Source: Agrobacterium tumefaciens | GTDB taxonomy: Bacteria > Pseudomonadota > Alphaproteobacteria > Rhizobiales > Rhizobiaceae | Length of the DNA stretch: 64,000 nt | Reading direction: 5' to 3' | NCBI RefSeq assembly: GCF_000834635.1 | Contig: NZ_JXQV01000005.1 | Span: 62,001 to 126,000, forward strand | In this document: positions 42,959-52,704 of the stretch, piece after piece | How the letters are laid out: each line of letters opens with the position of its first letter | Numbering within the stretch: position 1 is the stretch's first letter | The notes under the pieces: model-generated | Database searches by the model: none | Told to the model about the DNA's origin: nothing | The model's input: only the letters and a program-made list of their open reading frames with translations | Position numbers and translations under genes: made by a program

Positions 42959-45307
42959 ATGCACCATAAGACCTTTAAATCGAATTTAAACTTTTCCGAC
43001 GCGTCCAAGGACGCCGATACGTTCATCGATCTCGATCGGCTGTGGGCTGCGGTGATGCGCAGAGCCAAGATCATCGCAGCTTGTGTTATTGCGATGATGA
43101 TCCTGGCGGGAGCCTATCTCCTCTTCGCCACGCCGGTCTATACCGCGATGACCCAGGTTCTGCTGGACGATAGCCTCTCGCGCTATGCCGAAGATGAGAG
43201 CCCCGTGCCTGCGGCCCAGATCGTCGACAATCGCATTGCCAGCGCCGTCGAAATTCTGAAGTCCAAGGAAATGGCCCTGACGGTGGTGGATAAAGCCGCT
43301 CTCGATGCCAATGACACCATCGTCAATCCACCAAAGTCACCGGCGGATCTGGTTAAATCGTCGATCAAGGTCGTGGTTGATCTCCTGACCCCGAACTCAC
43401 CGCCCGCTTCCGAAGAAGCCATGCGCAATGGTCGCCGCGAGAAAGCAGCAGCGGTGATTCAGCAGGCGCTGACAGTCGAGCGCGTCGGCAGAAGCTCGGT
43501 CATCGCGATCTCCATTCGCTCCATTGACCGGCAACTTGCCACGCAGATCGCCAAGACCTATGCCAACTCCTATCTGACTGAACAGCTGAACGCGAATTTT
43601 GATGCCACGGAACGCGCTTCCGTATGGCTTCAGGAGCGGCTGACAGACCTCAACCAGCGCTCTCAGGCCGCGTCGCTGGCTGTTGAGAAATATAAGGCTG
43701 CGAACAATATCGTGTCCTCACGCGGCGAGTTGATGTCCGAGAGTCAGCTTTCAGACTTGAACGGACAACTCATCGCAGCGCAGGCCGATGCGGCAACCGC
43801 CTCTGCGCGTTATACGCAGTATAAATCAATCACGGATCAAGGCCCTGACAATGCCGTCAACAATGCCATTGTTTCCGCGCGGGACACTGACAACACCGTA
43901 ATTCAGGACCTTCGCAAGCGCTACATTGCAATTTCCGACCGGGAACGTGGCGTTGTCCAGCAGTTCGGCAAGGATCACCCTCAGGCCATCGCGTTGGAAA
44001 GCGAGAAAGGCGACCTCGCACGCCAGATCTATCAGGAACTGTTGCAGCTGACCGGCGGGTTCAAGAATGAGTTCGACGTAACCGAGTCTCGTGTCCAGTC
44101 GTTGCGCGAAAACATAGACCGCGTTGCAGGTCGCAACTCCGAAGCCAACATGACTTTGGTCAAGCTTCGTGAACTTGAACAACAGGCGGCCGCCCTCAAG
44201 ACGCTCTACGAATCCTATCTCGGCCGCTTCGAAGAGGCATCGCAGAAGCAGTCCTTCCCGATTGCCAAGGCGCGTGTGATCTCAGAAGCTGGCCTGCCGA
44301 CTGCGCCTTCCAGCCCGAAGAAGACCATGACCATGGCACTTTCCATCGTGCTTGGTCTGATGCTGGGTGGGGGCGTCGCTGCAATTCTCGAGTTCCGGGA
44401 TCGGTATTTCCATACGGGCAATGATGTGCGCGACAATCTGCGCATGCGGTTTCTGGGGTACCTGCCCTTCATCGGGGAAAAAGGGGTGGAAACGACAAAA
44501 TCCGAAACGGGGGCTGCCATGCCGGAAATCCCCGACACCGACATCGAGGATAACGGGCAGGTCTCGTTCCAGAAAATGTTGCGGCTCGCGGTCGATAGTC
44601 CGCGCTCCAGCTTTACCGAGACGCTGCGCAACGTGAAACTGACCGCCGACGTGGTCATTCAGGAAAAGCAGTGCCGGGTGATTGGCGTGATTTCCTGCCT
44701 GCCCAACGAAGGCAAATCCGTTGTGGCACTCAACCTCGCAGGCCTGATTGCAACGACCGGCAAGCGCACGCTGGTCGTGGATGCCGATATTCGCAACCCC
44801 GGCCTCAGCCGCATGCTGACGACGCGCCAATCTGCCGGTCTGGTGGAAGTGGTGCTGGATGAGGTACCGTGGACCAAGGCCGTGAAGATGGACAGCCGCA
44901 CGAAAATGGGAATTCTGCCGGTCTCGACCAGCAATCAGTTCGCCCATTCCAGCGAACTTCTTGCATCGTCAGGCATGCGCAAATTTATGGAGTCGGCTCG
45001 CGAAGCCTGCGACTACATCATCGTTGACCTTGCCCCCGTGGTGCCGGTCATCGATGCCAAGGCATTTGCTTCGCAGGTCGATGGCTTCGTATTTGTCACC
45101 GAATGGGGCAAGACACCTATACAGATGGTTCAGAACCTGATGAACCACGAGCCGGAAATTGCCAGCAAAACGCTCGGGATTGTGCTGAACAAGACCGACA
45201 TGACGGAGCTGCAACGCTATGCAGGGCCCGGCGGCTCGGAGCACTATCACGATCAGTTCTCGGCCTATTATGGCGACGCCAAAAAGCCGGTTGCCGAGCC
45301 GGTCTGA
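42959..45307 (+). CDS. exoP: Succinoglycan chain-length determinant/BY-kinase ExoP (Wzc family)
   Basis: 782-residue inner-membrane co-polymerase controlling chain length and export. Order: N-terminal helix (about 37-59), periplasmic Wzz domain with long coiled coil (to about 440), Pro-rich motif near 447-455 (TAPSSPKK), second helix, and a cytoplasmic tyrosine-kinase domain with Walker A NEGKS (K586), Walker A' VVDADIR (D608, D610) and Walker B VDLAP (D690). The tail has a tyrosine cluster (HYHDQFSAYYG), the autophosphorylation region. AAGGTGGG precedes ATG 42959. The 206-bp gap after exoO could hold its own promoter. Confidence 0.94.
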   Translation: MHHKTFKSNLNFSDASKDADTFIDLDRLWAAVMRRAKIIAACVIAMMILAGAYLLFATPVYTAMTQVLLDDSLSRYAEDESPVPAAQIVDNRIASAVEILKSKEMALTVVDKAALDANDTIVNPPKSPADLVKSSIKVVVDLLTPNSPPASEEAMRNGRREKAAAVIQQALTVERVGRSSVIAISIRSIDRQLATQIAKTYANSYLTEQLNANFDATERASVWLQERLTDLNQRSQAASLAVEKYKAANNIVSSRGELMSESQLSDLNGQLIAAQADAATASARYTQYKSITDQGPDNAVNNAIVSARDTDNTVIQDLRKRYIAISDRERGVVQQFGKDHPQAIALESEKGDLARQIYQELLQLTGGFKNEFDVTESRVQSLRENIDRVAGRNSEANMTLVKLRELEQQAAALKTLYESYLGRFEEASQKQSFPIAKARVISEAGLPTAPSSPKKTMTMALSIVLGLMLGGGVAAILEFRDRYFHTGNDVRDNLRMRFLGYLPFIGEKGVETTKSETGAAMPEIPDTDIEDNGQVSFQKMLRLAVDSPRSSFTETLRNVKLTADVVIQEKQCRVIGVISCLPNEGKSVVALNLAGLIATTGKRTLVVDADIRNPGLSRMLTTRQSAGLVEVVLDEVPWTKAVKMDSRTKMGILPVSTSNQFAHSSELLASSGMRKFMESAREACDYIIVDLAPVVPVIDAKAFASQVDGFVFVTEWGKTPIQMVQNLMNHEPEIASKTLGIVLNKTDMTELQRYAGPGGSEHYHDQFSAYYGDAKKPVAEPV

Positions 45308-45320
45308 TCCCCAAGCTGAA

Positions 45321-45348
45321 ATGCCCGCCTTGTGCGGGCATTTTTTTG
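45321..45348 (+). terminator. Terminator after exoP
   Basis: ATGCCCGC / GCGGGCAT form an 8-bp stem with a 5-nt loop, followed directly by seven T. A textbook intrinsic terminator that closes the exoH-exoP unit 13 bp after exoP. Confidence 0.92.
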
Positions 45349-45436
45349 GACCTCAGAGCGCAATATTCGCTGGATTTGAACCGTTCTTTTCCGCATTGAT
45401 GTGTTCGCATCATATCAGCGCAGGATCATCTTACCC

Positions 45437-46381
45437 ATGGCGTCTCCCATTGCTTTCGTCTCCCGCTCGACCGACGCCGATGCAGAAGGGTGGGTTGCCA
45501 TGCTTTCGCAAGCTCTTCCTGCCGAGGTCATCCTACCATTTCAATCCATGAATGATGAGCAACGGGCGCAGGCGCAAATCGCCATCGTAGCCAACCCGGA
45601 CCCTGCCGATATTGCGAAGCTGACCGGGCTCAAATGGATTCATAGCCTGTGGGCCGGCGTCGAGCGTCTGGTATCGGAGCTTGGCACTCTTGCGCCACCC
45701 ATTGTGCGCCTGACTGACCCGGAATTGTCACGCGTCATGGCGGAAGCTGTCCTGGCCTGGACCTATTACGTACACCGCGACATGCCTGCCTACCGGGACA
45801 ACCAAAAACGCGCGCTTTGGCAGGAGATCGAATATCGTCACCCAAGCGATGTGACTGTCGGCATTCTGGGCCTCGGCGCTCTCGGCGTCGCTGCCAGCGA
45901 ACGCCTGCGTGACGCAGGGTTTGAAACCATCGGCTGGAGCCGTTCGGCCAAGACGTTGGACGGCGTGGAAGCCCTTTCTGGCGAAGACGGTTTGTCAGAA
46001 CTTCTGGAGCGCAGCGATATTCTCGTCTGCCTTGTTCCCTTGACGGTCGAAACACGCGGGCTGCTGAATGAACGCCGCATCAGACAGATGAAACACGGCG
46101 CATCCATCATCAATTTCGCACGCGGAGCCGTCATCATTGGCGATGATCTCATCAAGGCGCTGGACGACGGACACCTATCGCACGCGGTTCTGGATGTTTT
46201 CGAAACTGAACCTCTGGACCAGACTTCAGCCTTCTGGAACCACCCGAACGTGACTGTTCTGCCCCATATTTCTGCGCCCACAAATCGCAAGACTGCGGCG
46301 AAAATCGTGGCGACCAATATCCGTCGGTGGCGGGAAACAGGCCAGTTGCCAGCAACCGTGGATATGACCCGCGGTTACTGA
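45437..46381 (+). CDS. D-isomer-specific 2-hydroxyacid dehydrogenase (GhrA-like)
   Basis: 314 residues. The NAD(P)-binding Rossmann motif is VGILGLGALGVAASERL at about 143-159, preceded by the cap region around residue 70-75 (WIHSLWAGVERLV). Catalytic residues of the family are present: Arg in NFARGAVI, Glu in DVFETEPLD and His in VLPHISAPTN. It resembles glyoxylate/hydroxypyruvate reductase A. ATG 45437 gives the usual N-terminus; the frame upstream crosses the exoP terminator region. It has no operon partner and is convergent with the hybrid kinase. Confidence 0.87.
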   Translation: MASPIAFVSRSTDADAEGWVAMLSQALPAEVILPFQSMNDEQRAQAQIAIVANPDPADIAKLTGLKWIHSLWAGVERLVSELGTLAPPIVRLTDPELSRVMAEAVLAWTYYVHRDMPAYRDNQKRALWQEIEYRHPSDVTVGILGLGALGVAASERLRDAGFETIGWSRSAKTLDGVEALSGEDGLSELLERSDILVCLVPLTVETRGLLNERRIRQMKHGASIINFARGAVIIGDDLIKALDDGHLSHAVLDVFETEPLDQTSAFWNHPNVTVLPHISAPTNRKTAAKIVATNIRRWRETGQLPATVDMTRGY

Positions 46382-46394
46382 CGCAGCAAAGACC

Positions 46395-49331
46395 TTATCC
46401 ACCCATCGCCTTGATGATGGCATCCCGCACGTCGCTCTCATTATAAGGCTTGCAGAGCAGAACTGAGCCTGCAGGGGCATTATCAGGCAAGAAGTTGTCG
46501 CCCGTCGCAAACACAACTCCGACAGACGGGCGGCGCTGCTTGATGGCAACACATAGATCACCGCCGCTCATATCCGGCAGGCCGACATCGGTCATCAGAA
46601 CATCAAACTCTTCTCGCTCGGTAAGATCGATGGCCTGTGTCGCGTTCGCCGCCTCGATGACCGTATGGCCGCTTTCCATCAGGATATCACTGGTGTTCAT
46701 GCGGATGAGTTCATCATCCTCTACAAGGAGGATACGCATCGCTGGCGTCTTAGGCTCCGTTACGCTGACATCAGGCACGATGGTCCTATCCTTACCCGCT
46801 TCAATTCTCTGCTTCTGATTGGCAATGACGTGCCGCAGACGTCTGGCAAGGGCGTCTCGCGTATAAGGCTTGGACAAAAGCTCCACGCCCGCATCCAGCT
46901 TGCCGCCGTGAACGATCGAGTTCTCGGTATAACCCGAGGTGAAGAGGATCGCGAGGTGCGGCAAGCGCTCTTTGGCACGCCGTGCCATTTCGCTGCTCTT
47001 CAACGGCCCCGGCATTACCACGTCGGTGAAGATGACGTCGATCGGTACGCCACTTTCGGCAACCGTCAGACCCGCTTGCGCATCCCTCGCCGTCAAGACC
47101 CGATAGCCGAGATCTGTCAGCGTTTCGACAACGATGCTCCTGACCTCGTCATCGTCCTCGACTACCAGAACTGTCTCGCTGCCGCCAACCACAGGGCCGT
47201 CCTGCACAATGACTTCGCGATCTTCATCTGCGAGAGAGCGCGGAAGATAGACCTTCACGGTCGTGCCCTGCCCTATCTCGCTGTAAATCTTAACATGGCC
47301 ACCGGACTGCTTGACGAATCCGTAGACCATCGAAAGGCCAAGGCCGGTGCCTTTGCCCTCGGGCTTGGTCGAGAAAAACGGCTCGAACACCTTGTCAACA
47401 ATCTCTGGCGCCATGCCAGAGCCCGTATCGGTGACCGCCAGCATGACATATTGCCCAGGCTCAACCTCGGCATGGGTTCGTGCATAGTCCAGATCAAGGG
47501 AGGCATTGCCAACCTCGATGGTGAGCTTTCCCGATCCCTCCATGGCATCGCGGGCATTGATGGCGAGATTCAGCAACGCATTCTCGACCTGCGCAGGATC
47601 GGCGAAAGTGTTCCACAAACCGCCAGCCGTAATCACCTCGACTTCAACGGCTTCACCAATGGAACGGCGCAAAAGATCATCCATACCGGCGACAAACCGC
47701 CCAATATTGATGACTCTCGGCTCCAGCGCCTGACGGCGTCCAAAAGCAAGCAATTGGCTGGCAAGCTTCGCGCCACGGCTAACACCCGCCAGTGCGTTGC
47801 CCACGCGCCGCTCTGCACGCTCATTGCCCGCAACATCCTTCGCGAGAAGCTGGAGATTGCCCGCTACAACCTGCAACAGATTGTTGAAGTCATGGGCGAC
47901 GCCACCTGTCAACTGACCGATGGACTCCATCTTTTGTGCCTGTTGAAGCGCACGCTCCGCATGCTGGCGCTCGGCAATCTCGGTTGCGACGCGGGCTTCA
48001 AGGCTTTCATTCAATTGGCGAAGCTGGTCTTCCGCACGCTGGCGGTGACGGATCTCCCGCTCGAGATTGGCAGAATGCTCCTGCAGCGCCAACTCTGCCG
48101 CGCGCTGATCCGTAATGTCTGTATGCACGCCGACCCATTCGATGAGCGTAGCATTGTCATCCAGAATGGGCACGGCCCTGATGGTGAAAGTGCGATAAAC
48201 GCCGTCATGTCGGCGGACCCGGTGTTCCCAGAGATAGGTGGATTTAGCCGCAACAGCTTCGTTCCAACTGCGGATCGAGCCTTCCTGATCGTCAGGGTGC
48301 ACGGCATTTGCCCAGCCATAGTCCTGATACTCGTCAAGTGTCTGGCCTGTCAGTCCAGCCCAGCCGCTCTGGACGCCAAGCATCTTGCCGTCAGGGCTGT
48401 TCGTCCACAAGACACCGTGGACCGCATTGACTGCCGCCCTGAACCTGTTGTTGCTGATCTGAAGCTCGGTCTCGACGCGTTTACGAGCGTCGATGTCGAT
48501 GATCAGCACATAACAACCATCAACATCGCCTTTTGCCGTGTAGCGGGGAACATGGCGTATCTCGACCGCACACAGTGTGCCGTCCGGACGCCGAATATCG
48601 GCATCATGGATGACGGTCTCTCCTGCCATTGCACGATTGATGAACGGCAGGCGGGCCTGATAAAAAGCCTCTCCAACGACGTCAACAGCCTTTTGGCCCA
48701 GAACGTCCTCCGGGCGCCAATTGAACCAGTTCAGATAACCCTGATTGGCGAACCTGTAGACATGATCCCTGTCAATGAAGCCGACAAGAATAGGGAGGGC
48801 ATCGGTAAGCCTGCTGAGCTCTTCCCGACTGGCGGCAAGATCAGAAATGGCTTTCACCTTGTCGGTGTTTTCAAGCACGGTGCACAAAACGCCATCAACC
48901 GTACCGCCATCATTGTGGATAGGCGTGTAAAACAGGTCAAACACGACATCTTCTGGCAGTCCGTTGCGCTTCAAAACCAGCGTCTGGTCGCGGAATGACT
49001 GAACGGCACCGCGAAAGCCGGCTTCGAGAATAGCGCTATTCCAGTCCCAAATTTCGGGCCATATATCCGGCACAGTACCGCCGAGCGCTCTGGGATGATA
49101 GCTCCCGGCGATCTCGATATAGCCGTCATTGTAAATCATGACGTGGTCTTTGCCCCACATTAGCACTTGTGGGATCGGTGAATTGACGACGGAATTCACC
49201 TTGTGGCGAAGGTTGGCGGGCCATGACGATATGGGGCCAAGCGACGTCCTGGACCAATCAAATGCACGCACAAGCGCGCCAGCCTCGCCGCCGCCGATAG
49301 GCCATTGGCCCACTCCAGAAAAATCAGTCAT
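46395..49331 (-). CDS. Soluble hybrid histidine kinase with PAS sensors and two receiver domains
   Basis: 978 residues, no membrane segment. Order: an N-terminal PAS/GAF-like domain (1-150), PAS (about 175-290), PAS/PAC (about 300-420), a coiled coil (425-465), HisKA with H480 in [14 protein letters not shown], HATPase_c ([35 protein letters not shown]), then two receivers with phospho-acceptors D770 (FTDVVMPG) and D915 (MTDVGLPD). Two receivers but no Hpt domain suggest output through a separate phosphotransferase or protein contacts. There is no linked response regulator with DNA-binding domain. The signal is unknown; a cytoplasmic cue is implied. Confidence 0.92.
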   Translation of the reverse strand: MTDFSGVGQWPIGGGEAGALVRAFDWSRTSLGPISSWPANLRHKVNSVVNSPIPQVLMWGKDHVMIYNDGYIEIAGSYHPRALGGTVPDIWPEIWDWNSAILEAGFRGAVQSFRDQTLVLKRNGLPEDVVFDLFYTPIHNDGGTVDGVLCTVLENTDKVKAISDLAASREELSRLTDALPILVGFIDRDHVYRFANQGYLNWFNWRPEDVLGQKAVDVVGEAFYQARLPFINRAMAGETVIHDADIRRPDGTLCAVEIRHVPRYTAKGDVDGCYVLIIDIDARKRVETELQISNNRFRAAVNAVHGVLWTNSPDGKMLGVQSGWAGLTGQTLDEYQDYGWANAVHPDDQEGSIRSWNEAVAAKSTYLWEHRVRRHDGVYRTFTIRAVPILDDNATLIEWVGVHTDITDQRAAELALQEHSANLEREIRHRQRAEDQLRQLNESLEARVATEIAERQHAERALQQAQKMESIGQLTGGVAHDFNNLLQVVAGNLQLLAKDVAGNERAERRVGNALAGVSRGAKLASQLLAFGRRQALEPRVINIGRFVAGMDDLLRRSIGEAVEVEVITAGGLWNTFADPAQVENALLNLAINARDAMEGSGKLTIEVGNASLDLDYARTHAEVEPGQYVMLAVTDTGSGMAPEIVDKVFEPFFSTKPEGKGTGLGLSMVYGFVKQSGGHVKIYSEIGQGTTVKVYLPRSLADEDREVIVQDGPVVGGSETVLVVEDDDEVRSIVVETLTDLGYRVLTARDAQAGLTVAESGVPIDVIFTDVVMPGPLKSSEMARRAKERLPHLAILFTSGYTENSIVHGGKLDAGVELLSKPYTRDALARRLRHVIANQKQRIEAGKDRTIVPDVSVTEPKTPAMRILLVEDDELIRMNTSDILMESGHTVIEAANATQAIDLTEREEFDVLMTDVGLPDMSGGDLCVAIKQRRPSVGVVFATGDNFLPDNAPAGSVLLCKPYNESDVRDAIIKAMGG

Positions 49332-49471
49332 TCATGTCACCAATGGGAGCGCAAACTTCCGTCCATCGCAGCTTCAGTCAAACAAGCACATTAACTGATC
49401 TTACCACTTGATCCGAAGTCACTTATCAAGCGTTTTTTTCTAAAGTACGCAATACAGATCACACTATATGG

Positions 49472-50689
49472 TTATCCCGCCCTCACAAGCGCGTCCAAAA
49501 CTCCCTTGGCGGCAAATTTACCCGAAGCAAAACAAGCAGTTAAGAGATATCCGCCTGTTGGCGCTTCCCAGTCCAGCATCTCTCCGGCGGCAAATATTCC
49601 GGGCACTTTCGTCAGCATCGAACATGGGTCGATTTCACCCCAGTCGATTCCACCCGCGCTCGAAATTGCCTCGGCGATAGGACGTGGTGATTCGAGTGTG
49701 ATTGGCAGGGCCTTTATCAATCGCGCCAGGTCTTGCGCAGACATCGTGGCGAGCTCAGATTGATGCTCCCGCAGCAATGCGATTTTGACCGGAGAAAGGC
49801 CAACGGCCTTGCGCAGTCTGTTGGAAAGACTATCCTTGCGGGGGTGGCGCTCAAGGTCCTTCGCAAGACGCTGCTCGGTTCGTCCCGGTGTCAGATCAAC
49901 CAGCAGGACTGGCTTCTCACCGTCTCGAAAACCATCGCGCATCGCTGCCGCATGCGCATAGATCAGACTGCCCTCGACGCCGTGCCGCGTCACCACAAAT
50001 TCACCCTCAATCCGCCCGGCTTGTGAGGTAACAGCCACCGACTTTACGGGCAAGCCTGCGAAACGTTCCCGGAAATGATCGCTCCAGAGCGTATCGAAAC
50101 CGCAATTGGCGGGTTGAAAATCATTGATGACCACGCCCTTTTCCCGGAGCCACGGCACCCATGCGGCGTTTGACCCCAGCTTCGGCCAGCTTGCCCCACC
50201 AAGGGCCAGCAGGACCGCATCGCCTTTGACGGTGATGTTTCCTGCCGGTGTTTCAAATGCCAGCGCGTCGCCTGCAAAGCCCGTCCAACGATGCCGCGTT
50301 TTGATGTCCACGCCCTGCGCTTCCAGCCGTTGCAGCCAGGCTCGCAACAGCGGCGAGGCCTTCATGGAGACAGGAAACACGCGCCCGGATGTGCCGATGA
50401 ACGTTTCCTGTCCAAGAGAAAGCACCCATGCGCGCAGCATATCGGGCGTAAAATCGTCCAATGCTTCCCGAAGTCTGCCCTGCGCACTGCCAAACCGGGT
50501 CGTGAAAGCATCATACGCCTCGGCATGGGTGATGTTCAAACCGGATTTACCGGCCATGAGAAACTTGCGGGCAACGGTCGGCATGGCTTCATACACAGTC
50601 ACGCCAACACCGGCTGCCGACACTATTTCAGCCGCCATAAGTCCGGCAGGCCCACCGCCGACGATTGTCACTTGCTTGCCGTGCATCAT
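49472..50689 (-). CDS. FAD-dependent oxidoreductase of the HI0933/TIGR03862 family
   Basis: 405 residues. FAD-binding motif VTIVGGGPAGLMAAEIVSAAG near the N-terminus, then RKFLMAGKSGLNITHAE, the family hallmark, and a C-terminal AGEMLDWEAPTGGYLLTACF that contacts FAD. The enzyme activity of this family is not established. ATG 50689 with GGAAATCC is chosen over a longer frame. It lies 76 bp from the divergent yigZ-like gene and 140 bp before the hybrid kinase on the same strand. Confidence 0.88.
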   Translation of the reverse strand: MMHGKQVTIVGGGPAGLMAAEIVSAAGVGVTVYEAMPTVARKFLMAGKSGLNITHAEAYDAFTTRFGSAQGRLREALDDFTPDMLRAWVLSLGQETFIGTSGRVFPVSMKASPLLRAWLQRLEAQGVDIKTRHRWTGFAGDALAFETPAGNITVKGDAVLLALGGASWPKLGSNAAWVPWLREKGVVINDFQPANCGFDTLWSDHFRERFAGLPVKSVAVTSQAGRIEGEFVVTRHGVEGSLIYAHAAAMRDGFRDGEKPVLLVDLTPGRTEQRLAKDLERHPRKDSLSNRLRKAVGLSPVKIALLREHQSELATMSAQDLARLIKALPITLESPRPIAEAISSAGGIDWGEIDPCSMLTKVPGIFAAGEMLDWEAPTGGYLLTACFASGKFAAKGVLDALVRAG

Positions 50690-50765
50690 AGGATTTCCAA
50701 CGCAATTGAATTCCCTACGCCTTATACCGATTTGCCAGTGGCGGTACATGCGCTATTGACCTGAT

Positions 50766-51350
50766 ATGTTCACGCTCAATCGCCCTGAAACCTTCTCGCA
50801 AGAGATCAAGAAAAGTCGCTTCATCGCCTTCGCAAGTCCGGTTGCGGATGAAGATGCTGCCAGACAATTCATCGACCAGAACTCCGATGCCACAGCGACC
50901 CACAATTGCTGGGCATGGCGGGTTGGGCAGGTCTACCGCTTCAGCGATGATGGCGAACCCTCCGGGACAGCGGGCAAACCCATTTTACAGGCAATAGACG
51001 GGCAATCACTCGATTGCATCGCGGTAGTGGTCACCCGATGGTTCGGCGGCATTCTTCTGGGCAGCGGCGGCTTGATGCGGGCCTACGGCGGCACCGCTGC
51101 GACATGTCTGCGAAACGGTGAGAAGACACTCGTCATCCCGACACTCTCAACAGAAATCGAATGCGGCTTCTCTGATCTGGCACTGGTCAAATCCAGGCTC
51201 ACAGCCGTTTCACACCTGACGATCACGGCGGAAACCTTTACCGATCTCGGCGCCAAATTGAGCCTCTCCATACCGGTTTCCAGTGCAGAGGATGTTGCGC
51301 GAATGGTGATGGACCTCACCAGCGGGCGTGTTACCATTCCGCTTCCTTGA
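50766..51350 (+). CDS. YigZ/IMPACT family protein
   Basis: 194 residues with the UPF0029 N-terminal domain: SRFIAFASPVADEDAARQFI, NCWAWRVGQVYRFSDDGEPS, then GTAGKPILQAIDG and VVTRWFGGILLGSGGLMRAY, the most conserved part of the family. The C-terminal 70 residues are the small alpha/beta domain seen in bacterial YigZ. In eukaryotes IMPACT regulates Gcn2; the bacterial role is unclear. First gene of a short plus-strand run with the RluA and RsmJ-like genes. Confidence 0.88.
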   Translation: MFTLNRPETFSQEIKKSRFIAFASPVADEDAARQFIDQNSDATATHNCWAWRVGQVYRFSDDGEPSGTAGKPILQAIDGQSLDCIAVVVTRWFGGILLGSGGLMRAYGGTAATCLRNGEKTLVIPTLSTEIECGFSDLALVKSRLTAVSHLTITAETFTDLGAKLSLSIPVSSAEDVARMVMDLTSGRVTIPLP

Positions 51351-51398
51351 GCGGTAAGCCGCCACTGGCCAACGGTCAAATCCATGCTATGAGGCAGC

Positions 51399-52067
51399 AT
51401 GACATCTGAGCTTGCGAACCCGATCTACAATCCCCCGATGGAGCCGTATGTTTCCATCATTCATCAGGATGACGACCTGCTCGTTCTGGACAAGCCCAGC
51501 GGGCTGCTGTCGGTTCCGGGCCGTGATCCCGCGCTTTCCGATAGCCTTGCGACAAGGGTTCAACAGCAATTCCCGAAGGCATTGATGATCAACCGGTTGG
51601 ACAAGGACACCTCCGGCATTGTGCTGATGTCCCTCAATCGCCGTGCCCATGCGAGCGTGGCCTCGCAGTTCGAAAATCGAGCGACGAACAAGACCTATAT
51701 CGCTGTGGTCTGGGGCCATATTGACGGCGAAACCGGGCATATCGATCTGCCGCTTGCCATTGATCCCGACAATAAGCCAAGGCACCGCGTTGATCATGAG
51801 ACGGGCAAACAGGCCCAGACTGATTGGGCGCTGCTTGAGCGTCTTTCTTTACCGGCGACGCGGTTGCAGCTTCATCCGTTGACGGGCAGAACGCATCAAT
51901 TGCGTGTCCACCTTAAAGCCATTGGCCACCCCATTCTGGGTGATGAATTTTACGCGCAGGCAGATGCGCTTGCGGCGTCTGATCGGTTGCTGCTGCATGC
52001 GCAAAGCATCCGCTTCCGCCATCCTGATGGTCGTGATGTAAGCTTTACCGTGCCTTGCCCGTTTTGA
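51399..52067 (+). CDS. RluA-family RNA pseudouridine synthase
   Basis: 222 residues, lacking an S4 domain, so of the short RluA type. It opens IIHQDDDLLVLDKPSGLLSV and has the catalytic Asp in INRLDKDTSGIVLM. Most relatives read HRLD here; Asn replaces His, but the catalytic Asp is intact. The substrate loop RLQLHPLTGRTHQLRVHLKA and GHPILGDEFY are typical. It modifies uridine in 23S rRNA and/or tRNA, target not determinable. The next gene begins one base after its stop. Confidence 0.9.
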   Translation: MTSELANPIYNPPMEPYVSIIHQDDDLLVLDKPSGLLSVPGRDPALSDSLATRVQQQFPKALMINRLDKDTSGIVLMSLNRRAHASVASQFENRATNKTYIAVVWGHIDGETGHIDLPLAIDPDNKPRHRVDHETGKQAQTDWALLERLSLPATRLQLHPLTGRTHQLRVHLKAIGHPILGDEFYAQADALAASDRLLLHAQSIRFRHPDGRDVSFTVPCPF

Positions 52068-52068
52068 G

Positions 52069-52698
52069 ATGACGATGACAAACAAAGATCGAGAAGACAG
52101 TTTCATCATCGATTTCGTGGGCGGTGCCGTTGGCCACCGCTTGCGGTCTGGTGAAGGACGTGGGCAGGCGCTGGCAAAGGCAGCCGGTTTGAAGAACGGC
52201 AAAACGCCCGCAATCGTGGATGCAACGGCGGGCCTCGGACGAGATGCGTTCTTGCTGGCGTCTTTAGGGGCCGAAGTGACCTTGATCGAGAGATCGCCAG
52301 ATATGCATGCATTGCTCAAGGATGCGATCGCTCGCGCCGATGCGGAAGGAGGCATCTATCGGGAGATCGTCTCCAGAATGACGCTGCTTCATGGCGATTC
52401 ACGCATGTTGATCCCCACGCTCTCGCCAGAGGTTGTCGTGATTGACCCCATGCACCCTCCCCGGCAGAATACGGCATTGGTCAAAAAGGAAATGCGTGTT
52501 CTGCGGGAATTGGTCGGGGCCGACCCGGATCAGACTGAGTTGATGAAAATTGCGCTTGCCCATGCGAAGAAACGCGTTGTTCTCAAATGGCCAGCACGCG
52601 CAGAGCCGATGCCAGGCATCAGAAAACCTTCGCATCAGCTTCTCGGTAAAACGACCCGCTATGATGTCTTCATGATTTTGGGCGGTGACCCCACCTGA
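52069..52698 (+). CDS. rsmJ: RsmJ-like 16S rRNA methyltransferase
   Basis: 209-residue class I SAM-dependent methyltransferase. The SAM loop is IVDATAGLGRDAFLLASLGA, with acidic VTLIERSPDMHALLKDAIAR on the next strand, and VVIDPMHPPRQNTALVKKEM in the catalytic region, all matching RsmJ, which methylates G1516 of E. coli 16S rRNA. The start is one base after the rluA-type stop, so the two are cotranscribed and probably coupled, fitting a shared role in rRNA modification. Confidence 0.8.
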   Translation: MTMTNKDREDSFIIDFVGGAVGHRLRSGEGRGQALAKAAGLKNGKTPAIVDATAGLGRDAFLLASLGAEVTLIERSPDMHALLKDAIARADAEGGIYREIVSRMTLLHGDSRMLIPTLSPEVVVIDPMHPPRQNTALVKKEMRVLRELVGADPDQTELMKIALAHAKKRVVLKWPARAEPMPGIRKPSHQLLGKTTRYDVFMILGGDPT

Positions 52699-52704
52699 CG
52701 CGTA

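Noticed and set aside
46665-48998. Open frame of 777 codons on the plus strand
   Set aside because: Entirely antisense to the hybrid histidine kinase, whose PAS, HisKA, ATPase and receiver motifs are unmistakable. The antisense product has no recognisable domain and reflects GC-rich codon bias.
49407-49430. CTTGAT / ATCAAG inverted repeat followed by seven T upstream of the hybrid kinase
   Set aside because: Six-bp stem with a 12-nt loop is too weak for a terminator, and no plus-strand gene ends there.
51399-52067. Pseudogene suspicion for the pseudouridine synthase because of NRLD
   Set aside because: The catalytic Asp, substrate loop, full length and coupling to the next gene argue for a working enzyme.
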